This document shows, piece by piece, positions 42,109 through 50,691 of a DNA stretch of 64,000 nucleotides (its first letter is position 1; the number at the start of each line of letters is the position of its first letter). Origin of the DNA: Clostridia bacterium (GTDB lineage Bacteria > Bacillota > Clostridia > TANB77 > UBA1234); NCBI GenBank assembly GCA_900765095.1, contig CAAFRB010000082.1:97579-161578 (forward strand), in the 5' to 3' direction. The notes under the pieces are model-generated. The model had not been told where the DNA came from and did not search any database. It worked only from the letters and a program-made list of their open reading frames with translations. The position numbers and the translations under genes are program-made.

Positions 42109-43056
42109 TTGATGATGAAAATATATAGAACCGATGAACAAGGTTTATTTATGGAAACAACAAAACTTGAAAAAGGATGTTGGATAAACCTGATAAATCC
42201 CACGTTACAAGAAATAAATACGTTGTGTAATAGCATTGGTGTACTAGAAGAATTTTTGAGATACCCTTTGGACCAAGAAGAAAGAGCCAGAATAGATGCA
42301 GAAGATGATCAAACACTTATTGTAATAGATTTGCCTATAGTTGAAAAAGAAGAAAATAATATGGGTGGTTTTTCAACGATACCGCTTGGAATGATTGTAG
42401 TTAGAGATGATTACTTTATTACAGTTTCTACGCAAGATAATCCTATAATACGTGAATTTGTAGATTGCAAAGTTAAAGGATTTTTTACTTTTAAAAAGAC
42501 TCGTTTTATTTTGCAAATACTTTATAAAATAGCAACTTACTATTTAACATACTTGAAATATATAAATCGTGAAACTGATAAAGCTGAGCATAAACTTCAA
42601 AAGTCGATGAGAAACCAAGAACTTGTGAAGCTACTTGAACTTGAGAAAAGCTTAGTATATTTCACAACATCACTTAAATCAAACGAAGTTGTTATGGAAA
42701 AACTTATGAGAAGCAAGTGTATAAAGATGTATGAAGAGGATGAAGATATACTAGAAGATGCAATTGTTGAAAATAGGCAGGCTATAGAAATGGGAACAAT
42801 ATACAGAGATATTTTGGGTGGAACTATGGATGCTTACGCTTCTATAATTTCAAATAACCTAAATATAGTCATGAAGTTCCTAGCTTCTGTGACAATTGTA
42901 TTGTCAATTCCAACAATTGTTTCTGGACTTTGGGGAATGAATGTAGAGGGGCTACCTTTTGCAACGAGTCCTTATGGATTTTGGATAGTCTTAGTAGTTG
43001 TGGTTGCAATTTCGTTCACAGCTTGGCTTCTTTTAAAGAAAAAGGATATGTTCTGA
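42109..43056 (+). CDS. corA: CorA-family magnesium/cobalt transporter
   Basis: A 315-residue pentameric channel protein: a soluble alpha/beta N-terminus, the long stalk helix and two C-terminal membrane segments, the first ending in GLWGMNVEG (the obligatory GMN motif at the pore mouth). It is cotranscribed with the 3D protein or nearly so. AAAGGGGGA precedes ATG. Confidence 0.93.
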   Translation: MMMKIYRTDEQGLFMETTKLEKGCWINLINPTLQEINTLCNSIGVLEEFLRYPLDQEERARIDAEDDQTLIVIDLPIVEKEENNMGGFSTIPLGMIVVRDDYFITVSTQDNPIIREFVDCKVKGFFTFKKTRFILQILYKIATYYLTYLKYINRETDKAEHKLQKSMRNQELVKLLELEKSLVYFTTSLKSNEVVMEKLMRSKCIKMYEEDEDILEDAIVENRQAIEMGTIYRDILGGTMDAYASIISNNLNIVMKFLASVTIVLSIPTIVSGLWGMNVEGLPFATSPYGFWIVLVVVVAISFTAWLLLKKKDMF

Positions 43057-43091
43057 TAATAGGCTAAATAACAACATGTAGTAATGAATAT

Positions 43092-43143
43092 CGGAACTTT
43101 TGTTTGCAATTTCGTTGACAAGAACATATATTTGTGATACTCT
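43092..43143 (+). promoter_or_regulatory. lexA promoter with two LexA-like boxes
   Basis: TTGACA (43115) and TACTCT (43138) are 17 bases apart. Between them lies AGAACATATATTTG, and upstream CGGAACTTTTGTTTG (43092-43106); both resemble the Gram-positive GAAC-N4-GTTC box with one or two mismatches. Autoregulation of lexA is usual. Confidence 0.6.
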
Positions 43144-43190
43144 CTCTTTAATAATAAAGTTAGAGTTGAAATATATGTTGGAGGGATCGT

Positions 43191-43817
43191 ATGAGAAACA
43201 CTCAAGCTACAGATAAGCAGCAAAAAGTATTGGATTATGTGAAAGAGCAAATAAAAAAGGAAGGGTATGCACCATCTGTAAGGGAGATTTGTAAAGCATT
43301 GGATTTAAAATCTACATCAACGGTGCATGGTTACTTATCAAGGCTTGAAAAAAAAGGTTTAATACAAAAAGCTGCGTTAAAGCCAAGAACTTTGCGAATC
43401 GTAAGCGAACAAGATGATGAAAAACCTTTCTATACTTCAAAAGAAATGGTAGATGTTCCTATAGTTGGTAAAGTAACTGCTGGTTTGCCAATATTAGCTG
43501 TTGAAAATGTAGAGGATACATTTCCACTTCCTATAGATTTCGTTGGTAACTCTGAAACATTTATGCTTAGAGTTAGAGGAGATAGCATGATAGATGCAGG
43601 AATACTAGATGGTGACTTAGTACTAGTGAAAAAGCAAAATAATGCTGAAAATGGCGATATAGTTGTGGCTCTAATAGAAGATGAGGCTACCGTAAAGAAA
43701 TTTTACAAAGAAAAAAATTATATAAGATTACAACCTCAAAATCAGTTTATGCAACCTATACTTGTTCCGACGTGTACTATATTAGGAAAAGTAGCTGGAG
43801 TATTTAGAAAGCTTTAA
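43191..43817 (+). CDS. lexA: SOS repressor LexA
   Basis: A 208-residue repressor. The N-terminal winged helix (PSVREICKALDLKSTSTVHG) binds operator DNA; the linker carries the VTAGLP cleavage site; the S24 protease domain has the nucleophile in RGDSMIDAG and Lys in EATVKKF. RecA filaments trigger self-cleavage. GGAGGGATCGT precedes ATG. Confidence 0.96.
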   Translation: MRNTQATDKQQKVLDYVKEQIKKEGYAPSVREICKALDLKSTSTVHGYLSRLEKKGLIQKAALKPRTLRIVSEQDDEKPFYTSKEMVDVPIVGKVTAGLPILAVENVEDTFPLPIDFVGNSETFMLRVRGDSMIDAGILDGDLVLVKKQNNAENGDIVVALIEDEATVKKFYKEKNYIRLQPQNQFMQPILVPTCTILGKVAGVFRKL

Positions 43818-43849
43818 AAATTCTTATTAAAAAATGAATAAAAAAAGAC

Positions 43850-43884
43850 TCATCTCATAGAATATAGCTATGAGGTGATTTTTT
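43850..43884 (+). terminator. lexA terminator whose stem contains the next ribosome site
   Basis: TCATCTCATAG and CTATGAGGTGA form an 11-bp stem (one G-U pair) followed by TTTTTT and immediately ATG of the next gene. GAGGTGA in the 3' arm is that gene's Shine-Dalgarno sequence, so the hairpin would both terminate lexA transcripts and hide the site in read-through RNA. Confidence 0.65.
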
Positions 43885-44085
43885 ATGTCTAAAAGCAAAA
43901 AGGATTTTTTAGGGTTAGATAATAGTGGAATAAGGACAAAAGGCAGAGGAATAATTGAAGATGAAACGGAATATGGCGAATTTATAGCTACATTTGATGC
44001 GTGGATGACGCCAGAGGAACAAAAAAGAAGAGCAGAATACTTGCAAAATACAGGAAAAAACACAAAAAATGAAAAAAATAAGTAA
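43885..44085 (+). CDS. Small hypothetical protein, 66 residues
   Basis: A charged, soluble protein (GIRTKGRGIIEDETEYGEF; Lys/Asn-rich tail) of no known family. Its ribosome site GAGGTGA lies in the preceding hairpin. Confidence 0.5.
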   Translation: MSKSKKDFLGLDNSGIRTKGRGIIEDETEYGEFIATFDAWMTPEEQKRRAEYLQNTGKNTKNEKNK

Positions 44086-44163
44086 AAGCTATTGCAAATT
44101 AACATAATATGGTGTATTATGGTATTGGTTTCCAGAAATATTTTTATAGGAGGGTTTTGCTAA

Positions 44164-44439
44164 ATGAGCAGAACTATCAAGTGTGTATCTTGTAGCAGTA
44201 AGTTAGCGGAGGCCTACGCCTTCGATAACTTGCTTGGATTGACCAAAGAAAGCGAATCCGAAAGCAAAGAATCTGTTTTTTGGATTTGTGAAGCGAGCAC
44301 GTTGCACTATACTCAGAATAAGGGTGTTACGAGTGTGACCTGCAATAAGTGTCACACCGATCAGAGCGTTTTTAAGCGCTACGGCCGGACGTATGTTCGC
44401 TCCTATCCGCACCTTGTTGTGCGGAGAAACAAGACTTAA
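44164..44439 (+). CDS. Small zinc-ribbon-like protein, 91 residues
   Basis: Two CxxC pairs, IKCVSCSSK near the N-terminus and VTCNKCHTD near residue 61, make a plausible zinc ribbon; the middle is variable with an additional Cys. AGGAGGG precedes ATG. It is less AT-rich than surrounding genes and ends in a strong terminator. A second protein of the same plan is encoded at 44784. Function unknown. Confidence 0.65.
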   Translation: MSRTIKCVSCSSKLAEAYAFDNLLGLTKESESESKESVFWICEASTLHYTQNKGVTSVTCNKCHTDQSVFKRYGRTYVRSYPHLVVRRNKT

Positions 44440-44447
44440 GAAGCAAG

Positions 44448-44483
44448 GCAGCCATTTCTTTTTTGAGATGGTTGCTCTTTTTT
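44448..44483 (+). terminator. Terminator of the first zinc-ribbon gene
   Basis: GCAGCCATTTC and GAGATGGTTGC pair (one G-U) before a T-run. Confidence 0.8.
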
Positions 44484-44528
44484 GGACTATTTTTATGCAA
44501 TAGGAAATGGCGATATACATAAAAATTG

Positions 44529-44557
44529 CTTTACAAATTATGTAAAACATTATATAA
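44529..44557 (+). promoter_or_regulatory. Promoter of the small-protein pair
   Basis: TTTACA and TATAAT separated by 17 bases, about 67 bases before the next start codon. Confidence 0.65.
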
Positions 44558-44623
44558 TAATCGAGGTTTGATTTTTGTTAAAGATGCTCGGCGACTAAAA
44601 TATGTTGTGGAGGGGAGAATCGA

Positions 44624-44791
44624 ATGAACGGAAACTTGCCTGTTGTACTGTTAGTAGTATTCATTGCAATAGCTGTGTTAAAAAGTTTTTGTAAGATATG
44701 CATGATAAGGGAGATTGATGAGGCGACATTGAATAGTTTGACGTATTCTCGCAAGAAAAATAAGCGTAAATGGAGTGAGAAGCATGAATAA
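44624..44791 (+). CDS. Small membrane protein, 55 residues
   Basis: ATG at 44624 with GGAGGGGAG upstream opens a frame with one membrane segment (VVLLVVFIAIAVLK) and a basic C-terminus (SRKKNKRKWSEKHE). It overlaps the next gene by 8 bases, suggesting translational coupling of a membrane anchor and a soluble zinc-ribbon partner. No family recognised. Confidence 0.55.
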   Translation: MNGNLPVVLLVVFIAIAVLKSFCKICMIREIDEATLNSLTYSRKKNKRKWSEKHE

Positions 44792-45029
44792 AACTTTGCG
44801 GTGTGCCAATTGTCAGACTGAACTGGGAGTTGTAAGAGAATATTGTAGCGCTTCTGTCGGGACAAGTTGTTTCGGAAATGAGATATGCAATTTTACTCTT
44901 TGGAATGATGACATAACTGAATGTTATAAAGATGACGATTCTATAACCGTCGTTTGTCCGGTATGCGGAGCTACGAATGTCTTTATTACTTATGAAGATG
45001 GTAATATTGATGATGCAAGACTTAAATAG
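44784..45029 (+). CDS. Small zinc-ribbon-like protein, 81 residues
   Basis: Two CxxC pairs, LRCANCQTE and VVCPVCGAT, separated by about 45 residues with three further Cys. The plan matches the 44164 protein, so the two look like paralogues. GGAG lies before ATG inside the upstream gene. An acidic C-terminus (YEDGNIDDARLK) follows the ribbon. Confidence 0.65.
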   Translation: MNKTLRCANCQTELGVVREYCSASVGTSCFGNEICNFTLWNDDITECYKDDDSITVVCPVCGATNVFITYEDGNIDDARLK

Positions 45030-45048
45030 TTAAAAATTACTAATAAGA

Positions 45049-45086
45049 ATGGGATTTGAGCATAAATATTGCTTGAATCCTATTTT
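45049..45086 (+). terminator. Terminator of the small-protein pair
   Basis: An imperfect stem around AATGGGATTTGAGCA / TGCTTGAATCCTATT, followed by TTTTTG. Confidence 0.6.
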
Positions 45087-45140
45087 TGTGTTGTTTTTTT
45101 CTTATGGGTAACGCAAAAATTTTAAAATTTCGAAAATAGC

Positions 45141-45169
45141 TTGACATAATTTCAATATTATGCTATTAT
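45141..45169 (+). promoter_or_regulatory. Promoter of the 45.2-kb small genes
   Basis: TTGACA and TATTAT with a 17-base spacer. Confidence 0.7.
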
Positions 45170-45220
45170 GTCATCGTTACTTAGATTACTTACTCGACCG
45201 ACTTGAAAGGAGAATGGAAG

Positions 45221-45445
45221 ATGTCTAAGCTCACGACCCACAAATCTCTTCACAGTAGTGGCGATGTCAACATGGATTACTCTGGTGATAGCGGAACTCA
45301 GCATTATCACGCGAGTCCTAACAAGTATGGGCACACCATTACTTGGAAAGACAATCCCTATGCTAATGGTAGGACCTTGTACAAGGATAGTGATGGCGTC
45401 TGGCGCTATGAAGATGATGACTCTGTTTTCCGTGGCAATGCTTGA
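45221..45445 (+). CDS. Small hypothetical protein, 74 residues
   Basis: A hydrophilic, His/Tyr/Asp-rich protein (SGTQHYHASPNKYGHTITW; YKDSDGVWRYEDDD). AAAGGAG precedes ATG at 45221. No family recognised; composition is more balanced than in neighbouring core genes. It is followed 23 bases later by another small gene. Confidence 0.6.
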   Translation: MSKLTTHKSLHSSGDVNMDYSGDSGTQHYHASPNKYGHTITWKDNPYANGRTLYKDSDGVWRYEDDDSVFRGNA

Positions 45446-45468
45446 ACTTATAATGGAGGTGGATTAAG

Positions 45469-45615
45469 ATGTCTGGAGAACTTGGTCTTCCCAGTCAGGG
45501 AAATGTCAAGCACGTCGAGTGTGTTGACCATGGTACTTATGTCGAGAAGATTACTGTGGTCTATCATGCAGATGGAACTAAAGACGTTTACGTCGACAAA
45601 ATTCCTAAGTCCTAA
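45469..45615 (+). CDS. Small hypothetical protein, 48 residues
   Basis: ATG at 45469 after GGAGGTGG opens a 48-residue frame (MSGELGLPSQGNVKHVECVD ... DVYVDKIPKS), probably a small beta-strand protein. It shares a promoter with the 74-residue gene and ends before a strong terminator. Confidence 0.55.
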   Translation: MSGELGLPSQGNVKHVECVDHGTYVEKITVVYHADGTKDVYVDKIPKS

Positions 45616-45632
45616 TAATGTAGTAGAGTATG

Positions 45633-45658
45633 GCTCCCCAAAATTTTGGGGAGCTTTT
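45633..45658 (+). terminator. Terminator of the 45.2-kb small genes
   Basis: A perfect 11-bp palindromic stem GCTCCCCAAAA/TTTTGGGGAGC followed by TTTT. Confidence 0.8.
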
Positions 45659-45938
45659 CTTATATTTAATATCACAGGTTACACTGAATGACAATTATAT
45701 TTTAAATGATATGTATGTCTTATAAAACATGGAGAATCAAATTTTGTTAAACTACGAGGTAAAAATAAGTTATTGTTTAGCTTATTATTTAAAATACAAG
45801 TTTCGCAGTGGAATCTAAGTGCGTTCCGCGAATTAGAAAAATACAAATAAAATGATGGGGTGTAATGTACTCTGTTACTGAAGATAACAAAAAGTGGCTG
45901 AATGTTGACAAAATAAAATCAAAAATTTTAATTTTCTG
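45659..45938. other. Gene-free stretch before the clpC operon
   Basis: AT-rich; an imperfect inverted repeat near 45800-45835 (TTTCGCAG ... TTCCGCG) is the only structure I see. Confidence 0.4.
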
Positions 45939-45994
45939 TTGACTTTTTGGAAAAAGATGTTAAAATGGTATTTGAAAGGTCAAAGAAAGTCAAA
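45939..45994 (+). promoter_or_regulatory. Promoter and CtsR operator of the clpC operon
   Basis: TTGACT and TAAAAT are 16 bases apart; AGGTCAAAGAAAGTCAAA (45977-45994) just downstream is a tandem heptad of the CtsR consensus (GGTCAAA-N3-GGTCAAA). CtsR bound there would block the start site until heat inactivates it. Confidence 0.85.
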
Positions 45995-46031
45995 GTAAAA
46001 TAAAAGACAAAAAGCAAGATGAGGTGATGAA

Positions 46032-46475
46032 ATGAGATTGTCAGAACTTATAGAAGAATATATAAAAGAAATGTTTAAAGATGATGATTTTGTGGAGTTT
46101 GGCAGAAATGACTTGGCACAATATTTTAATTGCGTTCCTTCGCAAATAAATTACGTTATAAGTACAAGATTTAGTCCTGAAAGGGGTTACTATGTAGAAA
46201 GCAAAAGAGGCGGTGGAGGCAATATTAAAATTAAAAGAATTGATATTTCAAAAGATAATTATATAATGCATTTGGTAAATTCTTTAAATAAAAGTTTAAC
46301 TCAGCAAGATGCGGAAATAATTATTAACAACATGCTTGATTATAAAATTATAGACAAAAACACGGCTAAATTGTTAAAGATTGTTTCTAATGACAAGGTG
46401 CTTGGACTGCCTATTGAGCTTAGGGATGAGGTTAGGACTAGAATATTTAAAAATATAATAATAAATTTATTGTGA
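46032..46475 (+). CDS. ctsR: Heat-shock repressor CtsR
   Basis: A 147-residue winged-helix repressor, with FGRNDLAQYFNCVPSQINYVI as DNA-binding helix and the glycine-rich wing SKRGGGGNIKI. The C-terminal four-helix part dimerises and is the target of McsB arginine phosphorylation in Bacillus. GAGGTGATGA precedes ATG. It autoregulates from the upstream box. Confidence 0.95.
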   Translation: MRLSELIEEYIKEMFKDDDFVEFGRNDLAQYFNCVPSQINYVISTRFSPERGYYVESKRGGGGNIKIKRIDISKDNYIMHLVNSLNKSLTQQDAEIIINNMLDYKIIDKNTAKLLKIVSNDKVLGLPIELRDEVRTRIFKNIIINLL

Positions 46476-46529
46476 GATTTGAATTGTAATGTCTTTTGAA
46501 AAATATAAATATGATAAGGAGTGATTTTT

Positions 46530-47066
46530 ATGAAGTGTCAAAATTGTGGTGAAAATGAGGCAAATGTAAAATATACACAGATAGTTAACGGAGATAAGGA
46601 AGAAATGTATCTTTGCGACAGATGTGCGAGCAAAATGAAATTAAATATGAATTTTAAGTTTGGATTTGATGATATTTTTTCATCTTTCTTTGCTGAGCCA
46701 TCGATAGTAAAACCTTTTGAAATTTCTGATGGTTTGGTGTGCGATGCTTGTGGCATGAAGTATGATGATTTTGCTAAAAATGGTATGTTAGGATGTGAAA
46801 ATTGTTATAGGGTGTTTAACAGACGTCTTGATAATGTTATAAAGAAGCTTCATGGAAGTAATAGACATATTGAAGAGGATGATAAGCCAAAGGCTGTAGC
46901 TATGAAGGTAAAAGACAAAAAGAAAACTGTTAAGGAAGAGATAGAAGAATTGAAAGAAAAACTTAACAATTGTATTAAATGCGAGGATTACGAGCAGGCA
47001 GCTATTCTTCGTGATAAGATAAAGAAGCTTGAAAAAGCATTAAATGATAAAGAGAGAGGTGAATAA
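46530..47066 (+). CDS. mcsA: McsA, zinc-binding adaptor of the McsB kinase
   Basis: A 178-residue protein with CxxC zinc fingers (KCQNCGENEA, LCDRCASK, VCDACGMKY, GCENCYRVF) and a C-terminal UVR motif (INCEDYEQAAILRDKIKKLE-like). It activates McsB. ATG at 46530 has AAGGAGTGA upstream; the earlier GTG lacks a site. Its stop overlaps the start of mcsB. Confidence 0.94.
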   Translation: MKCQNCGENEANVKYTQIVNGDKEEMYLCDRCASKMKLNMNFKFGFDDIFSSFFAEPSIVKPFEISDGLVCDACGMKYDDFAKNGMLGCENCYRVFNRRLDNVIKKLHGSNRHIEEDDKPKAVAMKVKDKKKTVKEEIEELKEKLNNCIKCEDYEQAAILRDKIKKLEKALNDKERGE

Positions 47067-48070
47067 TGATGAGCTGGTATTTTGAAAATGGACCTGAGTC
47101 AGATGTGGTTGTTAGTACACGAATTAGATTTGCTAGAAACATTTCTGGTCATAAGTTTAATAGCGTTGCGACAAAGGAAGATGAGGAAAAAGTTTTAGAT
47201 ATTTTTAAGAATAATAATGTTGTTCCTGAATTAAAATTTATAAGACTTAGTGATCTGGACGAACTTATGCAAAATAGTTTAGTTGAAAAGCATGTTATTA
47301 GCAGAGATATTCTAAATGCGGGATCAGCAGGCGTTTTGCTTAATGCGGATGAAAATATTTGTGTTATGATAAATGAAGAAGATCATGTAAGAATTCAGGC
47401 TATGAGCCCTGGGTTAGAGCTTGAAAAGACATTGAAGATGGCTGAAGATATAGATAATAAGATTGCTGAAAAAGTTGAATATGCTTATAGTGATTTGTAT
47501 GGATATTTGACGACTTGTCCTACTAATGTTGGTACAGGACTGAGAGCATCTGTTATGTTACATTTACCAGCTTTAAGGATTACTGGCAGAATTGGTAGAG
47601 TGCTTGATGTGGTAAACAAGGTTAATCTTGATGTTCGCGGTGTTTACGGAGAAGGAACAGAGGCAATAGGAGATATGTATCAAGTTTCTAATAAAGTAAG
47701 TTTAGGCGTTACAAATCAGGAAATAATTAGTAGTGTGAAGTCTATTGCTAGAAAAATTATCGAACAAGAAAGAAATGCACGAGAGTACTTAATGACAAGA
47801 GGAATTGATTTTGAAGATAGAGTTTGCAGAGATTATGGCATTCTAACTTATGCACGTAAATTAAGTTATGATGAATGTGCAAAGTTAGTGTCTATGGTTA
47901 AATTAGGAGTTGATTTAGGAATTATTAAAGAAATAGATTCGAAAAAAATTAATGAAATATCTATTGCCACTAAACCAGCGACTCTTCAAAAATGTTGTAA
48001 AGAAATCCTTGGACCTAAGGAAAGGGATGAGAAAAGAGCAGAAATTATTAAGATGATTGTTAATAAGTAA
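47066..48070 (+). CDS. mcsB: Protein-arginine kinase McsB
   Basis: A 334-residue guanidino kinase with the phosphagen-kinase core: STRIRFARNISG, NEEDHVRIQ, TCPTNVGTGLRASV (the catalytic Cys motif). It phosphorylates arginines, marking proteins for ClpCP. It overlaps mcsA by one base (TAATG) and has GAGGTGAATA before ATG. Confidence 0.96.
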   Translation: MMSWYFENGPESDVVVSTRIRFARNISGHKFNSVATKEDEEKVLDIFKNNNVVPELKFIRLSDLDELMQNSLVEKHVISRDILNAGSAGVLLNADENICVMINEEDHVRIQAMSPGLELEKTLKMAEDIDNKIAEKVEYAYSDLYGYLTTCPTNVGTGLRASVMLHLPALRITGRIGRVLDVVNKVNLDVRGVYGEGTEAIGDMYQVSNKVSLGVTNQEIISSVKSIARKIIEQERNAREYLMTRGIDFEDRVCRDYGILTYARKLSYDECAKLVSMVKLGVDLGIIKEIDSKKINEISIATKPATLQKCCKEILGPKERDEKRAEIIKMIVNK

Positions 48071-48164
48071 GCATAGAACAACAAATTGATGGACGACATT
48101 AAAATATCGTTTCAAAAGTATTAGTTATTAAATTAGAAAAATAGTAAATAAGAGGTGATGAAGT

Positions 48165-50591
48165 ATGATGTATAAATTTACAAGTAGAGCAGAAAAGGCA
48201 ATTGCATACTCGCAAGAGATTGCGGCAGAGCTTGGTCATAACTATGTTGGAACTGAGCATTTGCTTTGTGGACTTTTAAGAGAAGGTTCTGGGCTTGCGT
48301 ATAAAGTTTTAACTGATCAAGGTGTTACAGAAGATAAAGTTATTGAATTAATTGAGGAATTGATAGGACGAGATACTCCTTTAGATGATCTTCCTGAGGG
48401 ATTTACTCCAAGGACAAAAAGAGTTTTTGAACTTAGTTTCCTTGAAGCTAAAAGGTTGAATAACAACTATATAGGAACAGAGCACCTATTGCTTGGAATT
48501 ATGAAGGAAGGCGATAGCATTGCTTCAAGGATAATTGTTGAACTAGGAGTCGATATTCAAAAATTATTTTCAGATTTGATAAAGACGTTATCGGATGAAA
48601 CTGGTTCGAATGGTGGGTATAAGAAGCAAAATAATAATCAAACTCCAACTTTAAATCAATTTGGCAAGGATTTAACAAGTGAGGTTGTTGAAGGAAAGCT
48701 TGACCCTATAATTGGTAGGGTAAACGAAATTGAGAGAATCATACAAATTTTGAGTAGGAGAACAAAGAATAATCCTTGCTTGATTGGTGAACCGGGTGTT
48801 GGTAAAACAGCTGTGGTTGAAGGCTTGGCTGAAAAAATTGTTGAAGGTGAAGTACCTGAAAATTTAAAAAATAAAAGAGTTGTTACACTTGATGTTTCTT
48901 CAATGGTTGCTGGTGCAAAGTACAGAGGCGATTTCGAAGAAAGATTAAAAAAATGTTTGCAAGAAGTTAAAAAAGCAGGAAATGTCATATTGTTTATAGA
49001 TGAGATTCACACAATAGTTGGTGCAGGTGCTGCAGAAGGTGCAATCGATGCGGCTAATATTTTGAAACCTTTGCTTGCAAGAGCAGAGATTCAAGTTGTT
49101 GGTGCAACTACATTAAATGAATACAGAAAGTATATTGAAAAAGATGCTGCACTAGAGAGAAGATTTCAACCAGTAATTGTTGGCGAGCCTACACATGACG
49201 AAACTATTAAGATACTTATGGGGATAAGGGATAAGTATGAAGCACATCATAAAGTAAAAATTACTGATGACGCTGTGAAAGCAGCTGTTGATTTGTCTTC
49301 AAGGTATATTAATGATAGATATCTTCCAGATAAAGCGATAGACCTAATGGATGAGGCAGCATCAAAAGTAAAGCTTGCATCTTTGACAGCTCCAAAAGAA
49401 GTTAAAAAAATTGAAGCTAAGATTGATGAGCTGGTTAAAGAAAAAGAAGATGCTATTAACAAACAAGACTTTGAAAAGGCTGCTAAATTAAGAGATAAAG
49501 AACAAAAAGAAAAAGAAAAATTAGAAAAAGTAAAACAAGAGTGGGAACAAAAAAATCAAATTGCAACTACATCTGTTACTGAAAATGATATTGCTGAAGT
49601 TGTAGCTAAATGGACTAATATACCAGTAAGCAAACTAACAGAGGCAGAAACAGAAAAGCTAAAGAAACTTGAGGATGAACTTCATAAAAGAGTTATTGGT
49701 CAAGATGATGCTATTACAGCAGTTAGTAAAGCTATTCGTAGAGGAAGGGTTGGATTAAAAGATCCAAAAAGACCTATCGGTTCATTTATATTCTTAGGAC
49801 CTACAGGTGTTGGTAAAACAGAAACATGTAAGGCACTTGCAGAATGTTTGTTTGGTGACGAGAATGCGATGATAAGAATTGATATGTCTGAATATATGGA
49901 GAAACATACTGTGGCAAAACTAATTGGTTCACCTCCAGGATACGTTGGGTATGAAGAGGGCGGACAACTAACTGAAAAAGTTAGAAGAAAACCTTATGCT
50001 GTTATATTGTTTGATGAAATTGAAAAAGCACATCCAGATGTATTTAATATATTACTTCAAATATTAGAAGATGGTAGACTTACGGATTCACAAGGTAGAA
50101 CTGTTGATTTCAAAAACACAGTAATAATTATGACGTCTAACGTAGGTGCAAGAAGCATTACCGAGCATAAGTCTATAGGCTTTAGCGGTAAAGAAGATGG
50201 CAATAAAAATTATGAGCAAATAAAAGAAGAGGTTATGTCAGAATTAAAGAAACAGTTTAGACCTGAGTTCTTAAATAGAGTTGATGAGATAATAGTATTT
50301 AAGCAATTAAACGAACAAGAAATTGAAAAGATTGTTGAATTAATGTTAAATGCTTCTACAGGTCGTTTATCTGAAAGAAATATCAAAATAGATGTAACTG
50401 AAAATATGAAGAAACACATTGCAAAGAAAGGATTTGATCCGCTATATGGTGCTCGTCCATTAAGAAGAGCCATTCAATCACTTGTTGAAGACAAACTTGC
50501 AGAAAATTTATTAGACGGAAAGATTAAAGATGGCGATAGGGCTGTGATGGACTACGACAATGGAGAAGTAAAGATAAGTGTGAAAAAATAA
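48165..50591 (+). CDS. clpC: ClpC AAA+ unfoldase
   Basis: An 808-residue hexameric unfoldase that feeds ClpP. It has two Clp-N repeats (residues 2-150), AAA-1 with GEPGVGKTAVVEG, a UVR-containing middle domain (KQDFEKAAKLRDKEQ) and AAA-2 with GPTGVGKTETCK. GAGGTGATGAAGT precedes ATG. It ends the CtsR-controlled operon with no obvious terminator. Confidence 0.96.
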   Translation: MMYKFTSRAEKAIAYSQEIAAELGHNYVGTEHLLCGLLREGSGLAYKVLTDQGVTEDKVIELIEELIGRDTPLDDLPEGFTPRTKRVFELSFLEAKRLNNNYIGTEHLLLGIMKEGDSIASRIIVELGVDIQKLFSDLIKTLSDETGSNGGYKKQNNNQTPTLNQFGKDLTSEVVEGKLDPIIGRVNEIERIIQILSRRTKNNPCLIGEPGVGKTAVVEGLAEKIVEGEVPENLKNKRVVTLDVSSMVAGAKYRGDFEERLKKCLQEVKKAGNVILFIDEIHTIVGAGAAEGAIDAANILKPLLARAEIQVVGATTLNEYRKYIEKDAALERRFQPVIVGEPTHDETIKILMGIRDKYEAHHKVKITDDAVKAAVDLSSRYINDRYLPDKAIDLMDEAASKVKLASLTAPKEVKKIEAKIDELVKEKEDAINKQDFEKAAKLRDKEQKEKEKLEKVKQEWEQKNQIATTSVTENDIAEVVAKWTNIPVSKLTEAETEKLKKLEDELHKRVIGQDDAITAVSKAIRRGRVGLKDPKRPIGSFIFLGPTGVGKTETCKALAECLFGDENAMIRIDMSEYMEKHTVAKLIGSPPGYVGYEEGGQLTEKVRRKPYAVILFDEIEKAHPDVFNILLQILEDGRLTDSQGRTVDFKNTVIIMTSNVGARSITEHKSIGFSGKEDGNKNYEQIKEEVMSELKKQFRPEFLNRVDEIIVFKQLNEQEIEKIVELMLNASTGRLSERNIKIDVTENMKKHIAKKGFDPLYGARPLRRAIQSLVEDKLAENLLDGKIKDGDRAVMDYDNGEVKISVKK

Positions 50592-50691
50592 TGTAATATG
50601 TTTGTAACACATTTGTAACAGAAATGTAATTGTAAATATATTGATTAAGTAATAGAATTAAATAGTACAAGAGATAAAAGGGGTGAGTTAG

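Noticed and set aside
45620..46020. Riboswitch or T-box upstream of ctsR
   Set aside because: No conserved T-box (TGGN) or known riboswitch core is seen; the CtsR box explains regulation.
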